Below, in pieces: positions 40,695-49,658 of a stretch of 49,658 bases of DNA (its first letter is position 1; every line of letters starts with the position of its first letter). This DNA is from Nitrospira sp. LK70 (GTDB taxonomy: Bacteria; Nitrospirota; Nitrospiria; Nitrospirales; Nitrospiraceae). Under the pieces are notes generated by a model. It was not told where the DNA came from. It searched no databases and saw only the letters and a program-made list of their open reading frames with translations. The stretch is from positions 1 to 49,658 of the forward strand of contig PHGD01000018.1 of assembly GCA_011090425.1 (NCBI GenBank), read 5' to 3'. Position numbers and translations under genes: made by a program.

Positions 40695-42131
40695 TCATTT
40701 CGCCGCCGTCTTCGCCGATTTGCCGGCTTGAAGATATTTGTCGATCCCTGCAGCCATTTTGCGGCCCTCGGCGATGGCCCAGACGATGAGTGACGCGCCT
40801 CGATTGGTGTCGCCGCCGGCGAAAACACCGTCGAGGTTGGTCATGAAGTTCTCGTCGACGGCCACCGCCCCACGCGCATCGTACTTCACGCCAAGGTCGT
40901 CGAGCAGGCCGTTCTTGACCGGACCGGTGAACCCCATGGCCAACAGCACCAGATCGACATTCATCTCGAAGTCAGTACCAGACATGGGTTCAAATTTTCC
41001 ACTTTCAAACTTGACCCGATTTGCATGGAGTCTTGTAACATGACCATTGTGGCCGGTGAACCTCGATGTGGAGACGCTCCACTGCCGATCACAGCCTTCT
41101 TCATGAGCGTGCGATGTGCGCAGCTGCATCGGCCAGAGCGGCCAGGGGGTCGATTCGGCCCGTTCCGGCGGGGGTTCTGGCAACAATTCAAATTGATGCG
41201 CTTCGAGACAGCCTTGGCGGTGCGCGGTGCCGAGACAGTCAGATCCCGTATCGCCTCCGCCGATGATAACCACCCGCTTACCTTTTGCCGTAATCGGCTC
41301 GTCGTTGAACGAGATACCGGCCGTGCGCTTATTTTGTTGGGTGAGATACTCCATCGCAGGATGCACCCCCTTCAGCTCACGCCCCGGGATCGGCAACTCA
41401 CGGGCCTGCTCGGCACCCATTGTGAGACCTACTGCATCAAACTGTTGGCGCAGCTGTTCACCGGTCATATCTTTGCCGACCGCAACACTGGTTTGAAACT
41501 TCACCCCCTCGGCCTTCATCTGTTCCAACCGCCTGTCGATGACCCATTTTTCCATTTTGAAGTCCGGAATGCCGTAGCGAAGCAGACCCCCGATCCGATC
41601 GGATTTTTCGAAGACCGTCACCTCATGACCGACCCGAGCCAGTTGTTGTGCGGCAGCGAGGCCAGCCGGACCGGAACCGACGATTGCCACTGACTTGCTA
41701 GTTTTCACGACCGGTAGAATCGGCGTCACGAAGCCTTCATTGAAGCCACGGTCGACAATGTTCCATTCAATGATGCGGATGGAAACCGGATCTTCATTGA
41801 TACCAAGCACACAGGCCCCCTCACAGGGCGCCGGACAGAGCCTGCCGGTGAACTCGGGGAAATTGTTCGTCGTATGCAGAGCTTTAAGCGCGTCTTTCCA
41901 ACGACCGCGATAGACAAGATCGTTCCATTCGGGAATCAGATTCACGACCGGGCAGCCGGTGTTGCCTTGGCAAAACGGCACCCCGCAATCCATGCAGCGT
42001 GCGCCCTGGATCTTCAATTTGTCCTCGGAGATCGGCTCGTACATCTCCTTCCAATCCAACACACGCAGCTCAATTGGCTTTCGCTTCGGGCCATCACGGG
42101 CATATTTCATGAAGCCTTTTGGATCACCCAT
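40695..42131 (-). CDS. gltD: Glutamate synthase small subunit
   Basis: 478 residues. N-terminal Fe-S cluster region CMDCGVPFCQGNTGCPV and LCPAPCEGACVLG, then the FAD and NAD(P)H dinucleotide folds: SVAIVGSGPAGLAAAQQLA, and VVIIGGGDTGSDCLGTA, plus AGGDTNRGASLIVWAI near the C-terminus. It passes electrons from NADPH to the large subunit. Start ATG 42131 follows GGAGAGAAG. The heptamer repeats sit directly upstream of this ribosome binding site. It follows gltB in the order gltB-gltD; the gap is 101 bases. Confidence 0.96.
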   Translation of the reverse strand: MGDPKGFMKYARDGPKRKPIELRVLDWKEMYEPISEDKLKIQGARCMDCGVPFCQGNTGCPVVNLIPEWNDLVYRGRWKDALKALHTTNNFPEFTGRLCPAPCEGACVLGINEDPVSIRIIEWNIVDRGFNEGFVTPILPVVKTSKSVAIVGSGPAGLAAAQQLARVGHEVTVFEKSDRIGGLLRYGIPDFKMEKWVIDRRLEQMKAEGVKFQTSVAVGKDMTGEQLRQQFDAVGLTMGAEQARELPIPGRELKGVHPAMEYLTQQNKRTAGISFNDEPITAKGKRVVIIGGGDTGSDCLGTAHRQGCLEAHQFELLPEPPPERAESTPWPLWPMQLRTSHAHEEGCDRQWSVSTSRFTGHNGHVTRLHANRVKFESGKFEPMSGTDFEMNVDLVLLAMGFTGPVKNGLLDDLGVKYDARGAVAVDENFMTNLDGVFAGGDTNRGASLIVWAIAEGRKMAAGIDKYLQAGKSAKTAAK

Positions 42132-42140
42132 CTTCTCTCC

Positions 42141-42215
42141 AGGACTGAGGATTCAGGACTGAGGACTGAAAAGAAACGTACTACCCTTCCCTCCGCACTC
42201 AGCACTCAGTCTTCA
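42141..42215. repeat. Heptamer repeat blocks in the gltB-gltD spacer
   Basis: Block 1: AGGACTG, AGGATTC, AGGACTG, AGGACTG (42141-42168). Block 2: GCACTCA, GCACTCA, GTCTTCA (42195-42215), related to block 1 in the opposite orientation, so the transcript could form an imperfect hairpin. The blocks occupy most of the 101-base spacer and lie just upstream of the gltD ribosome binding site. Confidence 0.65.
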
Positions 42216-42232
42216 TAGCGAGCAGACGCAAG

Positions 42233-45200
42233 CTAGTGCACCGCGCTCGCCTTGCGCTTCCGTTCTTCCAAGACTCGCTTGTAATCCACCGGCATCACCT
42301 TCACAAACTTCGGCAAGGTGGCCTCGAATACATCGAGCACTTGCTTGGCCTTACGGCTACCCGTATACATGAAGTGCTTTGTGATCAGATCATGCAGGAG
42401 CCGCTTATCTTCGGCCGTCGTGACCGCTTCTAACTCGACCATCCCGGTGTTGCAACGGCTCTGGAATGTCCCCACCTGATCCAGCACGAACGCCACTCCT
42501 CCGGACATGCCGGCCGCGAAATTACGGCCGGTTCTGCCGAGCACCACGACCACTCCACCGGTCATGTATTCACAACCGTGATCACCCGTCCCTTCAACGA
42601 CAGCCTGCGCCCCGCTGTTCCGTACGGCAAACCGCTCACCCGCCATCCCGTAGAAATAAGCCTCCCCTTGCGTGGCCCCATAGAGCGACGTATTGCCGAT
42701 CAAAATTGTCTCCTCTGGATTATAAAGAATGTTCTTCGGCGGGAAGACGATGATCTTGCCGCCGGATAATCCCTTGCCGATATAGTCGTTGGACTCACCT
42801 TCCAACGTCAGCGTGATGCCTTTCGCAAGGAATGCCCCAAACGACTGACCGGCCGAGCCAACGAACCTAATCGAGATCGTGTCCTCCGGCAACCCGTCCG
42901 GCCCGTATTTCTTCACAATTTTGCTCGAAAGCACCGTACCGGTCGTGCGGTTGATGTTCCTGATCGGGAGCTCGATACTGACCTTCTCACCCTTTTCGAT
43001 CGCAGCCTTGCAGAGCTCGACGAGCCTGTTGTCGAGGATGTCGGCGAGACCATGGTCCTGCTTCTGGACGCAATAGCGCGGCACATCCGCCGGGACATCA
43101 GGAGCCGTCAGCAGAGGCGTGAGATTCAACCCCTTGGCTTTCCAGTGGTCGACGGCTTTGGTGATCTTGAGCTTGTCGACGCGGCCGACCATCTCGTTGA
43201 TCGTCCGAAACCCGAGCCTCGCCATCAACTGCCGTGCTTCTTCGGCCACGAAGAAGAGATAGTTCACGATGTGTTCCGGTTTGCCGTCGAACTTCTTGCG
43301 TAATTCCGGATCCTGCGTCGCAATGCCGACGGGACAGGTATTCAGATGACACTTCCGCATCATGATGCAGCCTTCGACGATCAGCGGCGCTGTCGCAAAC
43401 CCATATTCCTCGGCTCCCAGCAAGGTGGCGATGACGACGTCGCGGCCGGTCTTCATCTGGCCATCGGTCTCGACTCGGATGCGGCCGCGCAGGTCGTTGA
43501 GAACCAGCGTTTGGTGGGTTTCCGCCAGGCCCAGCTCCCAAGGGATCCCGGCGTACTTGATCGATGCCAATGGAGACGCGCCGGTCCCGCCAGAATCGCC
43601 GCTGATGAGCACCTTGTCCGCATGAGCCTTTGCCACACCGGCTGCGACCGTGCCGACGCCGACCTCCGCCACCAATTTCACGGAGACACCGGCATCCGGA
43701 TTGGAATTCTTCAAGTCGAAGATGAGCTGGGCCAAGTCCTCGATCGAATAGATGTCGTGATGCGGCGGCGGCGAAATCAGTTGCACGCCCGGGGTGGCAT
43801 AACGGAAGCGCGCAATGTTCTCGTCCACCTTATGGCCCGGTAGCTGGCCGCCTTCGCCTGGCTTGGCTCCCTGCGCCATCTTGATCTGCAATTCTCGCGC
43901 GTTGATGAGGTAATGGGCCGTAACTCCGAATCGGGCTGAGGCCACCTGCTTGATATAGCTGTTCTTCGAATCGCCGTTCGGCAAGGGTGTGAACCGCTCC
44001 GGATCCTCACCGCCTTCGCCCGTGTTGCTTTTGCCGCCGAGCCGGTTCATGGCAATCGCGAGCGTTTCATGCGCTTCTTTGCTGATCGACCCGAACGACA
44101 TCGCGCCTGTGTTGAAGCGCCTGACGATTTCTTTCGCCGGCTCCACTTCTTCGATGGGAATCGGCTGCGGCGCGAACTTGAAATCGAGCAGGCCGCGCAG
44201 ATTCGACCGCCGTTGACTTTCGTCGTTGACGAGTCGAGCAAATTCTGCATAGGTCTTCGCGTCGTTCGCGCGACTGGCATGCTGCAGTTTATAGATTGTT
44301 TCCGGATTCCAGTTATGGTGCTCGCTCTGAATGCGATAGTGAACCTCTCCGCCGAAATCCAGTTGACGGATCGCCGCCGGTTCGTAAGCCGTGAGGTGCC
44401 GGCGCAGCGTTTCTTCACCAATATCGCGAATCCCGACCCCTTCGATGCGCGATGCCGTGCCGGTGAAGTAGCGCTCGATGACTTCGTGATTCAACCCGAT
44501 GGCTTCGAAAATCTGGGCTCCACAGTAGGACTGCACGGTCGAGATACCCATCTTCGAAAAGATCTTGAGCAAGCCCTTGTTGATGGCCTTGATGAATTTG
44601 CCTTCCGCGGTCTGCGCGTCGAGCCCTTCCGGCAGATAGCCGTCGCGCTCCATGTCCACGAGCGTTTCGAAGACCAGGTATGGATTGATCGTCCCAGCGC
44701 CGTAGCCGATCAAACAGGCGAACTGATGGACATCGCGCGGCTCCCCGGTCTCCAGAATCAACCCGACTTCGGTTCTCGTGCATTCCCGCACCAGATGATG
44801 GTGTACGGCTGAAATACCGAGGAGGCTTGGAAGAGGCGCCCAAGCCTCATCGACCCCCCGATCGCTGAGAATCAAGAACTTGTACCCCTCCTTGATCGCC
44901 TGTGACGCCTCCTTACACAGTTCATCGACCGCCGCACCGAGACCGTCCGCTCCTTCAGTCACGCGGAATAACATGCGGAGCGTCTTGCTCTTGAAATTCG
45001 GATCGGAGATGCCGCGGATCTTTTGGAGATCGGCGTTCGTCAAAATCGGCTGTTGCACCTTGATGCGGCGGCAAGATTCTGGCGACTCATCCATCAAATT
45101 CGGCTTGGGACCGATGTTCGTGACGAGCGACATCACGAGCTGCTCGCGAATCGGATCGATCGGCGGATTCGTGACCTGAGCAAACAGTTGCTTGAAGTAC

Positions 45201-46750
45201 TTGAACAAGAGCTGCGGTCGATCGGACAGCACCGCCAACGGTGTATCGGTGCCCATCGACGACACCGGCTCTTCGCCGTTCACGATCATGGGCGTGATGA
45301 CCATCTTGAGCTCCTCGACCGTGTAGCCGAAGGCTTGCTGCCGCTGCCTGATCGTCGGGTGATCCGGCTGCGGAACATTCAACGGCTCCGGCAGCTCATC
45401 GAGCGAGACACCGTATTGCGTCACCCAACTGCGATAGGGCTTCCGCTTGGCGATGTCGGCCTTGATCTCTTCGTCGTCAATGATCCGGCCCTGCACCGTA
45501 TCGACCAAAAACATGCGTCCGGGCATGAGTCGGCCCTTCATGCGGATCTCGTTCGCTGGAACCGGTAAGACTCCGGCCTCCGACGCCAAGACGACCGTGC
45601 CGTCCGCCATGACCTGATAGCGACAGGGGCGGAGACCGTTGCGATCCAAGGTGGCGCCGATCATCTTGCCGTCGGTAAAACAGACCGCCGCCGGCCCGTC
45701 CCACGGCTCCATCATCGCCGCGTGATACTGGTAGAAGCCCCGACGATCCAAATCCATCTGGGCATTGGCCACCCACGGTTCGGGAATCAACATCATCATG
45801 GCATGCGGCAGCGATCGCCCCCCAAGCAGCAGGAATTCGAGGGCGTTATCCAGACAGGCCGAGTCGCTTTGATTGTCGGAGACGATCGGGAACAATTTCT
45901 CCATGTCCTTCCCGAACAGCTCGGAATGAAGGCGACCTTGGCGAGCCCTCATCCAATTGACATTTCCCTTCAGGGTATTGATCTCCCCGTTGTGGCACAC
46001 ATACCGATAGGGATGGGCCCGCGGCCAAGTCGGAAAGGTATTCGTACTGAAGCGTGAGTGCACCAAGGCCAGTGCGCTTGCCATCCGTTCATCGGTGAGG
46101 TCCTGGTAGTAGGCAGCCATTTGATGGGGCAACAGCAACCCTTTATAGACGATGGTGTTGGCCGACAAGCTGGATACGTAGAAGTGTTCTCGTCCTTGAA
46201 TGGCCGATTCCGCCACGGCCTTCTCAACCCGCCTGCGAGTCACATAGAGCTTCCGTTCGAACTGCGCCTCATTCAACGCGTCGCGCGCGACAAAGATCTG
46301 CCGCATGAACGGCTCCGTCGTTCGCGCTACCGAGCCGATCTTGTCGCTCTTGACCGGCACATCACGCCAACCGAGCAAGCGCAAACCCTCTTCCCCGATG
46401 ACATCAGCGAACAACTTCTCGCACAGCCGTCGGGAATCTGCATCGGGCGGCAGAAACAACTGCCCCACCCCATACTCGCCGACTTCCGGCAATGACACGC
46501 CGGCATCCTCTGCGACCCGTTTCAGGAACGTGTGCGGGACCTGCAAAAGAATTCCGGCTCCATCTCCCGTGCAGGGATCACAGCCCTGCGCTCCACGATG
46601 GGTCAGATTCTCCAAGACTTGAAGTCCTTTACGGACGATGTCATGGGATTTCTTCCCTTTGATATCGACGACAAAGCCGATCCCACAAGAGTCCTTCTCG
46701 TGCTGAGGATCGTAGAGTCCCTGGTGGCTGGGAAACCCAGGAATCTTCAT
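42233..46750 (-). CDS. gltB: Glutamate synthase large subunit
   Basis: About 1505 residues from ATG 46750. Short propeptide, then the N-terminal nucleophile [16 protein letters not shown] (Cys about 22) of the glutaminase domain (to about 430). The central domain follows, then the FMN-binding synthase domain ([58 protein letters not shown]). The 3Fe-4S ligands are [19 protein letters not shown], and the GxGxG beta-helix is at the C-terminus ([40 protein letters not shown]). It makes glutamate from glutamine and 2-oxoglutarate. A longer frame to 46837 exists but the propeptide length favours 46750. Expression is likely nitrogen-regulated; no site is seen. Confidence 0.97.
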   Translation of the reverse strand: MKIPGFPSHQGLYDPQHEKDSCGIGFVVDIKGKKSHDIVRKGLQVLENLTHRGAQGCDPCTGDGAGILLQVPHTFLKRVAEDAGVSLPEVGEYGVGQLFLPPDADSRRLCEKLFADVIGEEGLRLLGWRDVPVKSDKIGSVARTTEPFMRQIFVARDALNEAQFERKLYVTRRRVEKAVAESAIQGREHFYVSSLSANTIVYKGLLLPHQMAAYYQDLTDERMASALALVHSRFSTNTFPTWPRAHPYRYVCHNGEINTLKGNVNWMRARQGRLHSELFGKDMEKLFPIVSDNQSDSACLDNALEFLLLGGRSLPHAMMMLIPEPWVANAQMDLDRRGFYQYHAAMMEPWDGPAAVCFTDGKMIGATLDRNGLRPCRYQVMADGTVVLASEAGVLPVPANEIRMKGRLMPGRMFLVDTVQGRIIDDEEIKADIAKRKPYRSWVTQYGVSLDELPEPLNVPQPDHPTIRQRQQAFGYTVEELKMVITPMIVNGEEPVSSMGTDTPLAVLSDRPQLLFKYFKQLFAQVTNPPIDPIREQLVMSLVTNIGPKPNLMDESPESCRRIKVQQPILTNADLQKIRGISDPNFKSKTLRMLFRVTEGADGLGAAVDELCKEASQAIKEGYKFLILSDRGVDEAWAPLPSLLGISAVHHHLVRECTRTEVGLILETGEPRDVHQFACLIGYGAGTINPYLVFETLVDMERDGYLPEGLDAQTAEGKFIKAINKGLLKIFSKMGISTVQSYCGAQIFEAIGLNHEVIERYFTGTASRIEGVGIRDIGEETLRRHLTAYEPAAIRQLDFGGEVHYRIQSEHHNWNPETIYKLQHASRANDAKTYAEFARLVNDESQRRSNLRGLLDFKFAPQPIPIEEVEPAKEIVRRFNTGAMSFGSISKEAHETLAIAMNRLGGKSNTGEGGEDPERFTPLPNGDSKNSYIKQVASARFGVTAHYLINARELQIKMAQGAKPGEGGQLPGHKVDENIARFRYATPGVQLISPPPHHDIYSIEDLAQLIFDLKNSNPDAGVSVKLVAEVGVGTVAAGVAKAHADKVLISGDSGGTGASPLASIKYAGIPWELGLAETHQTLVLNDLRGRIRVETDGQMKTGRDVVIATLLGAEEYGFATAPLIVEGCIMMRKCHLNTCPVGIATQDPELRKKFDGKPEHIVNYLFFVAEEARQLMARLGFRTINEMVGRVDKLKITKAVDHWKAKGLNLTPLLTAPDVPADVPRYCVQKQDHGLADILDNRLVELCKAAIEKGEKVSIELPIRNINRTTGTVLSSKIVKKYGPDGLPEDTISIRFVGSAGQSFGAFLAKGITLTLEGESNDYIGKGLSGGKIIVFPPKNILYNPEETILIGNTSLYGATQGEAYFYGMAGERFAVRNSGAQAVVEGTGDHGCEYMTGGVVVVLGRTGRNFAAGMSGGVAFVLDQVGTFQSRCNTGMVELEAVTTAEDKRLLHDLITKHFMYTGSRKAKQVLDVFEATLPKFVKVMPVDYKRVLEERKRKASAVH

Positions 46751-46895
46751 GTGGCTATCTCGTTCAAAAGATGAAAGTTCCCTATGGGATAGGAAATTGA
46801 ACCTGCGAGAAACTTGGATGGATTTGCCCCCATGCACTCAGAGTAACCGCCACCCAATTGTTACGATGGGACCTTACTGGATGGGTCATTCTTCT

Positions 46896-46929
46896 GTCAA
46901 GGTTACGAAAGGCCTAGCCTTTCCTTGAC
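46896..46929. promoter_or_regulatory. Inverted repeat between gltB and the UDP-sugar dehydrogenase
   Basis: GAAAGGC and GCCTTTC pair around a 3-base loop; outside them GTCAAG and CTTGAC pair with a four-to-five base interruption on one side. There is no T-run. It lies between divergent genes gltB and the dehydrogenase, so it may be an operator or an mRNA leader hairpin. Confidence 0.35.
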
Positions 46930-46990
46930 GACCAAGGCGTCTTCTGCCATTGTTGACTGTCATTTGGTTCATTACTCATCAGGGGGTGGT

Positions 46991-48286
46991 ATGGATAAGC
47001 GACCATCGCGTTCAATCGCCGTTGTGGGATTGGGTTACGTAGGCCTCCCAATTGCCGTGGCATTTGGGAAGATTGCTCCGGTCGTTGGGTTTGACATCAA
47101 CAAGAGAAAAATTGAAGAGTTGCGAAAGGGAATCGATCGGACAGGAGAGGTATCACAACATGATCTTGCTGCTGCTCAAATAAGATACTCATCGGAGCCC
47201 TCGGACCTTAAAGCGGCCGACTTCATTATTGTCGCAGTTCCGACTCCCATCAATGAGGCGTTACAGCCTGATCTTACCGCCTTAGAAAAAGCTTCAGAGC
47301 TGATCGGCCACCACTTATCTTTAGGTACCATCGTGGTCTATGAATCGACTGTTTATCCGGGCGCGACGGAAGAAGTGTGCCTACCGATCTTGGAACGTTC
47401 TTCTGGAATGAAAGCTGGCGTAGATTTTAAATTAGGCTACTCACCTGAGCGAATAAATCCCGGGGATAAAGAACATACACTCGAAAAGATCACCAAGGTC
47501 GTGTCGGCGCAAGACCTTGAAGCTCTGGACATCGTAGCGGACACCTATGCGTTAGTCGTGAAAGCGGGTGTTCATCGAGCATCAAGTATCAGGGTAGCAG
47601 AGGCAGCGAAGGTCATCGAAAATACTCAGCGAGACCTTAATATTGCACTGATGAACGAGCTTGCTTTGATTTTTCATCGGCTAGGCATAGATACCAAATC
47701 TGTTCTTGAAGCCGCAGGGACGAAATGGAATTTTCTCAAGTTCTCTCCTGGTCTTGTCGGTGGCCATTGTATTGGAGTGGATCCTTATTATTTGACGTCA
47801 AAGGCGGAATCAGTGGGCTATCATCCGCAAGTGATTCTTTCCGGTCGGCGCATTAACAACGGCATGGGTAAGTTTGTGGCGGAACACGCCATGAAGCTGC
47901 TCAGCCACTTGTCGCGCCCTGCTAATGAGCTCAGAGTAGGAGTGCTCGGTTTGACGTTTAAGGAAAACGTGCCGGATCTTCGTAACAGCAAAGTACCTGA
48001 CATCATCTCCGAGCTACGTGAATATGGAATCGAAGTGCTCGTGCATGATCCCATCGCAGAAAGTGAAGAAGCCGTGGCAGAGTATGGCATTCACCTTATC
48101 GAATGGAAAGAGATGACAAATCTTGATGGATTAATTGTTGCCGTTGCGCACAAGAAGTTTTCCGATATGAGCATCGCCGATCTACTGAAGCCTCTTCGCA
48201 ATCAGAAGCAAGGCGTCGTCATCGATGTCAAAAGCATCCTTGATCCAACTCACATTCCAGCGTCAATAAAATACTGGCGGCTGTAA
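46991..48286 (+). CDS. UDP-N-acetylglucosamine 6-dehydrogenase (TviB/WbpA type)
   Basis: About 431 residues from ATG 46991 (GGGGGTGG upstream). NAD-binding N-terminal IAVVGLGYVGLPIAVAFG, then FDINKRKIEELRKG, VAVPTPI and ESTVYPGATEEVCLP. The central catalytic region has LVGGHCIGVDPYYLTSKAE with the nucleophilic Cys, and the C-terminal domain has VGVLGLTFKENVPDLRNSKV. It oxidises UDP-HexNAc to the uronic acid for capsule, O-antigen or exopolysaccharide. UDP-GlcNAc or UDP-GalNAc cannot be told apart. The downstream cluster is cut off by an IS3 element, then by the window end. Confidence 0.92.
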   Translation: MDKRPSRSIAVVGLGYVGLPIAVAFGKIAPVVGFDINKRKIEELRKGIDRTGEVSQHDLAAAQIRYSSEPSDLKAADFIIVAVPTPINEALQPDLTALEKASELIGHHLSLGTIVVYESTVYPGATEEVCLPILERSSGMKAGVDFKLGYSPERINPGDKEHTLEKITKVVSAQDLEALDIVADTYALVVKAGVHRASSIRVAEAAKVIENTQRDLNIALMNELALIFHRLGIDTKSVLEAAGTKWNFLKFSPGLVGGHCIGVDPYYLTSKAESVGYHPQVILSGRRINNGMGKFVAEHAMKLLSHLSRPANELRVGVLGLTFKENVPDLRNSKVPDIISELREYGIEVLVHDPIAESEEAVAEYGIHLIEWKEMTNLDGLIVAVAHKKFSDMSIADLLKPLRNQKQGVVIDVKSILDPTHIPASIKYWRL

Positions 48287-48536
48287 CGACATGCTGGATC
48301 TCAGAGATAGGACAATCTCGATTGTAGGCAACGAGGGATGCACCTTGGTTCTGGCTTGAAGAGAGCATTCTCTTAACCATCACCCTTTGAAACAACTGTT
48401 AACGAGAGCAGAGGCCTTTTCCGGCAGCCCGTTCATCCTGATGTGGACTAACGCTCGCGCTCGGAATCAGGGGAGGTGGCTCCGCTTCTTTGGACAGAAT
48501 CGTTCAGTTTATAAGTGGCGCCTAGACGGTGTGTGC

Positions 48537-49367
48537 CTACCCGGCGGTGGGCCGTGCAGGCTGGTTCTCCCAGTACACGCGATCGAGCGTGCGTCCGTCA
48601 TGCGCGCGATGCGGCCTGATGTGATTGTAAAAATGGAAGTAGCGTGCGAGCCCCTGCTGCGCGCCGCTCACCGTCTCGTACGCATGGAGATAAACCTCTT
48701 CGTACTTGAGACTCCGCCACAGCCGCTCGACGAAGACATTGTCCCGCCACCGCCCCGTCCCATCCATACTGATCTGAATCTCCTGGTCGTGTAAGAGCCC
48801 GGTGAACTCTTGGCTGGTGAACTGACAGCCTTGATCCGTGTTGAAGATCTCCGGGCGGCCATACCGGGTGAGCGCCTCTCGCACGGCTTCCACGCAGAAG
48901 TCCGTGGGCAACGTGTTGGACAGCCGCCACGCTAATACCCGGCGACTGGCCCAGTCCAGGATGGCACAGAGATACACAAAGCCGCGCTGCATCGGAATGT
49001 AGGTGATATCGGCTGCCCACACGTGGTTCGGACGCGTGATTGTCAGCTGGCGCAGCAGATACGGGTAAATCCGATGGGCAGGATGGCGTTGACTCGTACG
49101 CGGCATCCGATAGATGGCTGTAATCCCCATCCGTCGCATCAGAGTGGCCACCTGTCGCCGCCCAATGGCGTGCCCCTCTTGCCGTAACAGATCCCGCAGC
49201 ATGCGGGTGCCAGCGAAGGGATACTGCAGATGCAGCTCGTCAATCCGGCGCATGAGCGTTAGCACTGCTGCCGAGACCGGCGTTGGCTGGTAGTACGCTG
49301 TCGAGCGAGCCACCCCGAGGAGCTCACATTGCCGGACGACGGGCAGTGGATGGGTTCGGTCGATCAT
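48537..49367 (-). CDS. IS3-family transposase OrfB (DDE integrase)
   Basis: 276 residues. rve integrase core: WAADITYIPMQRGFVYLCAI (first Asp), FNTDQGCQFTSQEF (second Asp) and DNVFVERLWRSLKYEEVY (Glu). HTH_21 region precedes it. All three acidic residues are present and the frame is intact. It is the second product of the IS3 element, usually made as an OrfAB fusion by -1 frameshifting; the overlap with orfA allows that. The C-terminus runs to 48537 with no disruption. Confidence 0.92.
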   Translation of the reverse strand: MIDRTHPLPVVRQCELLGVARSTAYYQPTPVSAAVLTLMRRIDELHLQYPFAGTRMLRDLLRQEGHAIGRRQVATLMRRMGITAIYRMPRTSQRHPAHRIYPYLLRQLTITRPNHVWAADITYIPMQRGFVYLCAILDWASRRVLAWRLSNTLPTDFCVEAVREALTRYGRPEIFNTDQGCQFTSQEFTGLLHDQEIQISMDGTGRWRDNVFVERLWRSLKYEEVYLHAYETVSGAQQGLARYFHFYNHIRPHRAHDGRTLDRVYWENQPARPTAG

Positions 49368-49657
49368 CGCGTTGCGCTCAGCAAGCCCGCCTTGATGAGC
49401 GCCCCTTCTACAAAATCATTCTCCAGCGTCAGTTGCCCAATCTTCGCGTGCAGCGTCTTGAGATCCAGGGCCTCCGCTGGCGGTTTCGTCCCGCCAAACA
49501 CGTCTGGGGCCCGGGCCAGCAGTTGCTGCTTCCATTCGGTGATCTGGGTGGGATGGACGTGAAATTGCTCGGCCAATTCCACCACCGTCTTATCACCTTT
49601 GACCGCGGCCAACGCCACCTGGGCCTTGAAGGTTGCTCCGTGATTTCGTCTCGTGCG
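49364..49657 (-). CDS. IS3-family transposase OrfA, 5' end outside the window
   Basis: 98 visible codons of the helix-turn-helix subunit: RRNHGATFKAQVALAAVKGD, ELAEQFHVHPTQITEWKQQL, then a leucine-rich stretch to SATR. The start codon lies past the right edge of the window (only a few codons are missing). It overlaps orfB by ATGA. Confidence 0.85.
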   Translation of the reverse strand, partial: RTRRNHGATFKAQVALAAVKGDKTVVELAEQFHVHPTQITEWKQQLLARAPDVFGGTKPPAEALDLKTLHAKIGQLTLENDFVEGALIKAGLLSATR

Positions 49658-49658
49658 T

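Larger units (their letters stand above)
48491..49658 (-). mobile_element. IS3-family insertion sequence, incomplete at window end
   Basis: Two-gene element: orfA (partial) and orfB with a four-base overlap (ATGA at 49364-49367). The putative right end of the element (left in the window) is near TGGACAG at 48491, but I could not confirm the terminal repeat because the other end lies beyond the window. No target duplication can be checked. The 204-base gap 48287-48490 holds nothing else I can name. Confidence 0.75.

Noticed and set aside
43346-44812. Long plus-strand open frames opposite gltB and other genes (for example 43346-43843 and 44069-44812)
   Set aside because: They are antisense shadows of gltB, with no ribosome binding site and low-complexity Arg/Pro/Ser composition. 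The minus-strand gene has all expected domains.
1-49658. CRISPR array or cas genes
   Set aside because: No regularly spaced 24-47 base direct repeats and no Cas-like proteins seen; the heptamer and 55-bp repeats are not spaced as an array.

Overview
The window is a mid-GC bacterial chromosome segment that most resembles a Nitrospira-type member of Nitrospirota. This placement is an inference. It rests on the gene mix: a tol-pal locus with two ybgF/cpoB paralogues, exported c-type cytochrome, DUF5069, Ycf46-like AAA protein, dimethylformamidase-like protein and many small lipoproteins, plus codon use. No rRNA or nif/nxr marker is present to prove it.

Layout. 0-3 kb is an accessory, decaying stretch: a coupled pair of coiled-coil envelope proteins, a transposase orfA stub, a membrane gene broken by an in-frame TGA, a 55-bp repeat present twice, an ICMT-like methyltransferase and a DUF2269 protein. 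3-6 kb holds a five-repeat exported protein and a monohaem cytochrome c, each followed by an almost identical terminator. 6.2-19.3 kb is one long minus-strand block in the order tolQ-tolR-tolA-tolB-pal-two cpoB-like genes-mutL-miaA-mtnP-pfkB family-TPR lipoprotein-rodZ-like, with ATGA overlaps or a few bases between many genes. Immediately upstream lie tRNA-Asp(GUC), tRNA-Val(UAC) and xerC/xerD; a tRNA promoter overlaps the recombinase 3' end. 20.8-24.5 kb (plus strand) carries a TPR/periplasmic-binding protein, an M50 protease and trpS. 24.6-33.1 kb is housekeeping and envelope material: lipoproteins, an exported bifunctional-nuclease-domain protein, an MBL hydrolase, a Ycf46-like ATPase, a CHAP/NlpC-type lipoprotein, a VapB antitoxin coupled to DUF5069, and a PilZ protein.

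33.2-40.6 kb is the second accessory region. It has an HNH-like gene and a graveyard of a two-gene nucleotidyltransferase/small-protein module of toxin-antitoxin type: one intact small gene, one frameshifted by a 5-base duplication, one nonsense-bearing N-terminal remnant, and two nucleotidyltransferase tails. Between these remnants sit a dimethylformamidase-like gene, a GT4 glycosyltransferase coupled to a NagB-like deaminase, and a SAM methyltransferase. An IS630-type element with near-perfect 30-bp inverted repeats, a canonical -1 slippery heptamer and one nonsense codon follows. 40.7-46.8 kb is gltD-gltB (NADPH glutamate synthase), with degenerate heptamer repeats in the spacer. 47-48.3 kb is a TviB/WbpA-type UDP-sugar dehydrogenase. 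The window ends inside an IS3-family element.

How it works together: the central block builds the cell envelope (Tol-Pal, RodZ-like, lipoproteins) together with mismatch repair, tRNA modification and purine/methylthioadenosine salvage. The accessory ends record repeated gain and decay of mobile and toxin-antitoxin-like DNA. The most interesting signals are the decayed nucleotidyltransferase modules, the VapB-DUF5069 coupling, the signal-peptide-bearing nuclease domain, the heptamer repeats inside a coding region and the IS630 frameshift signal.
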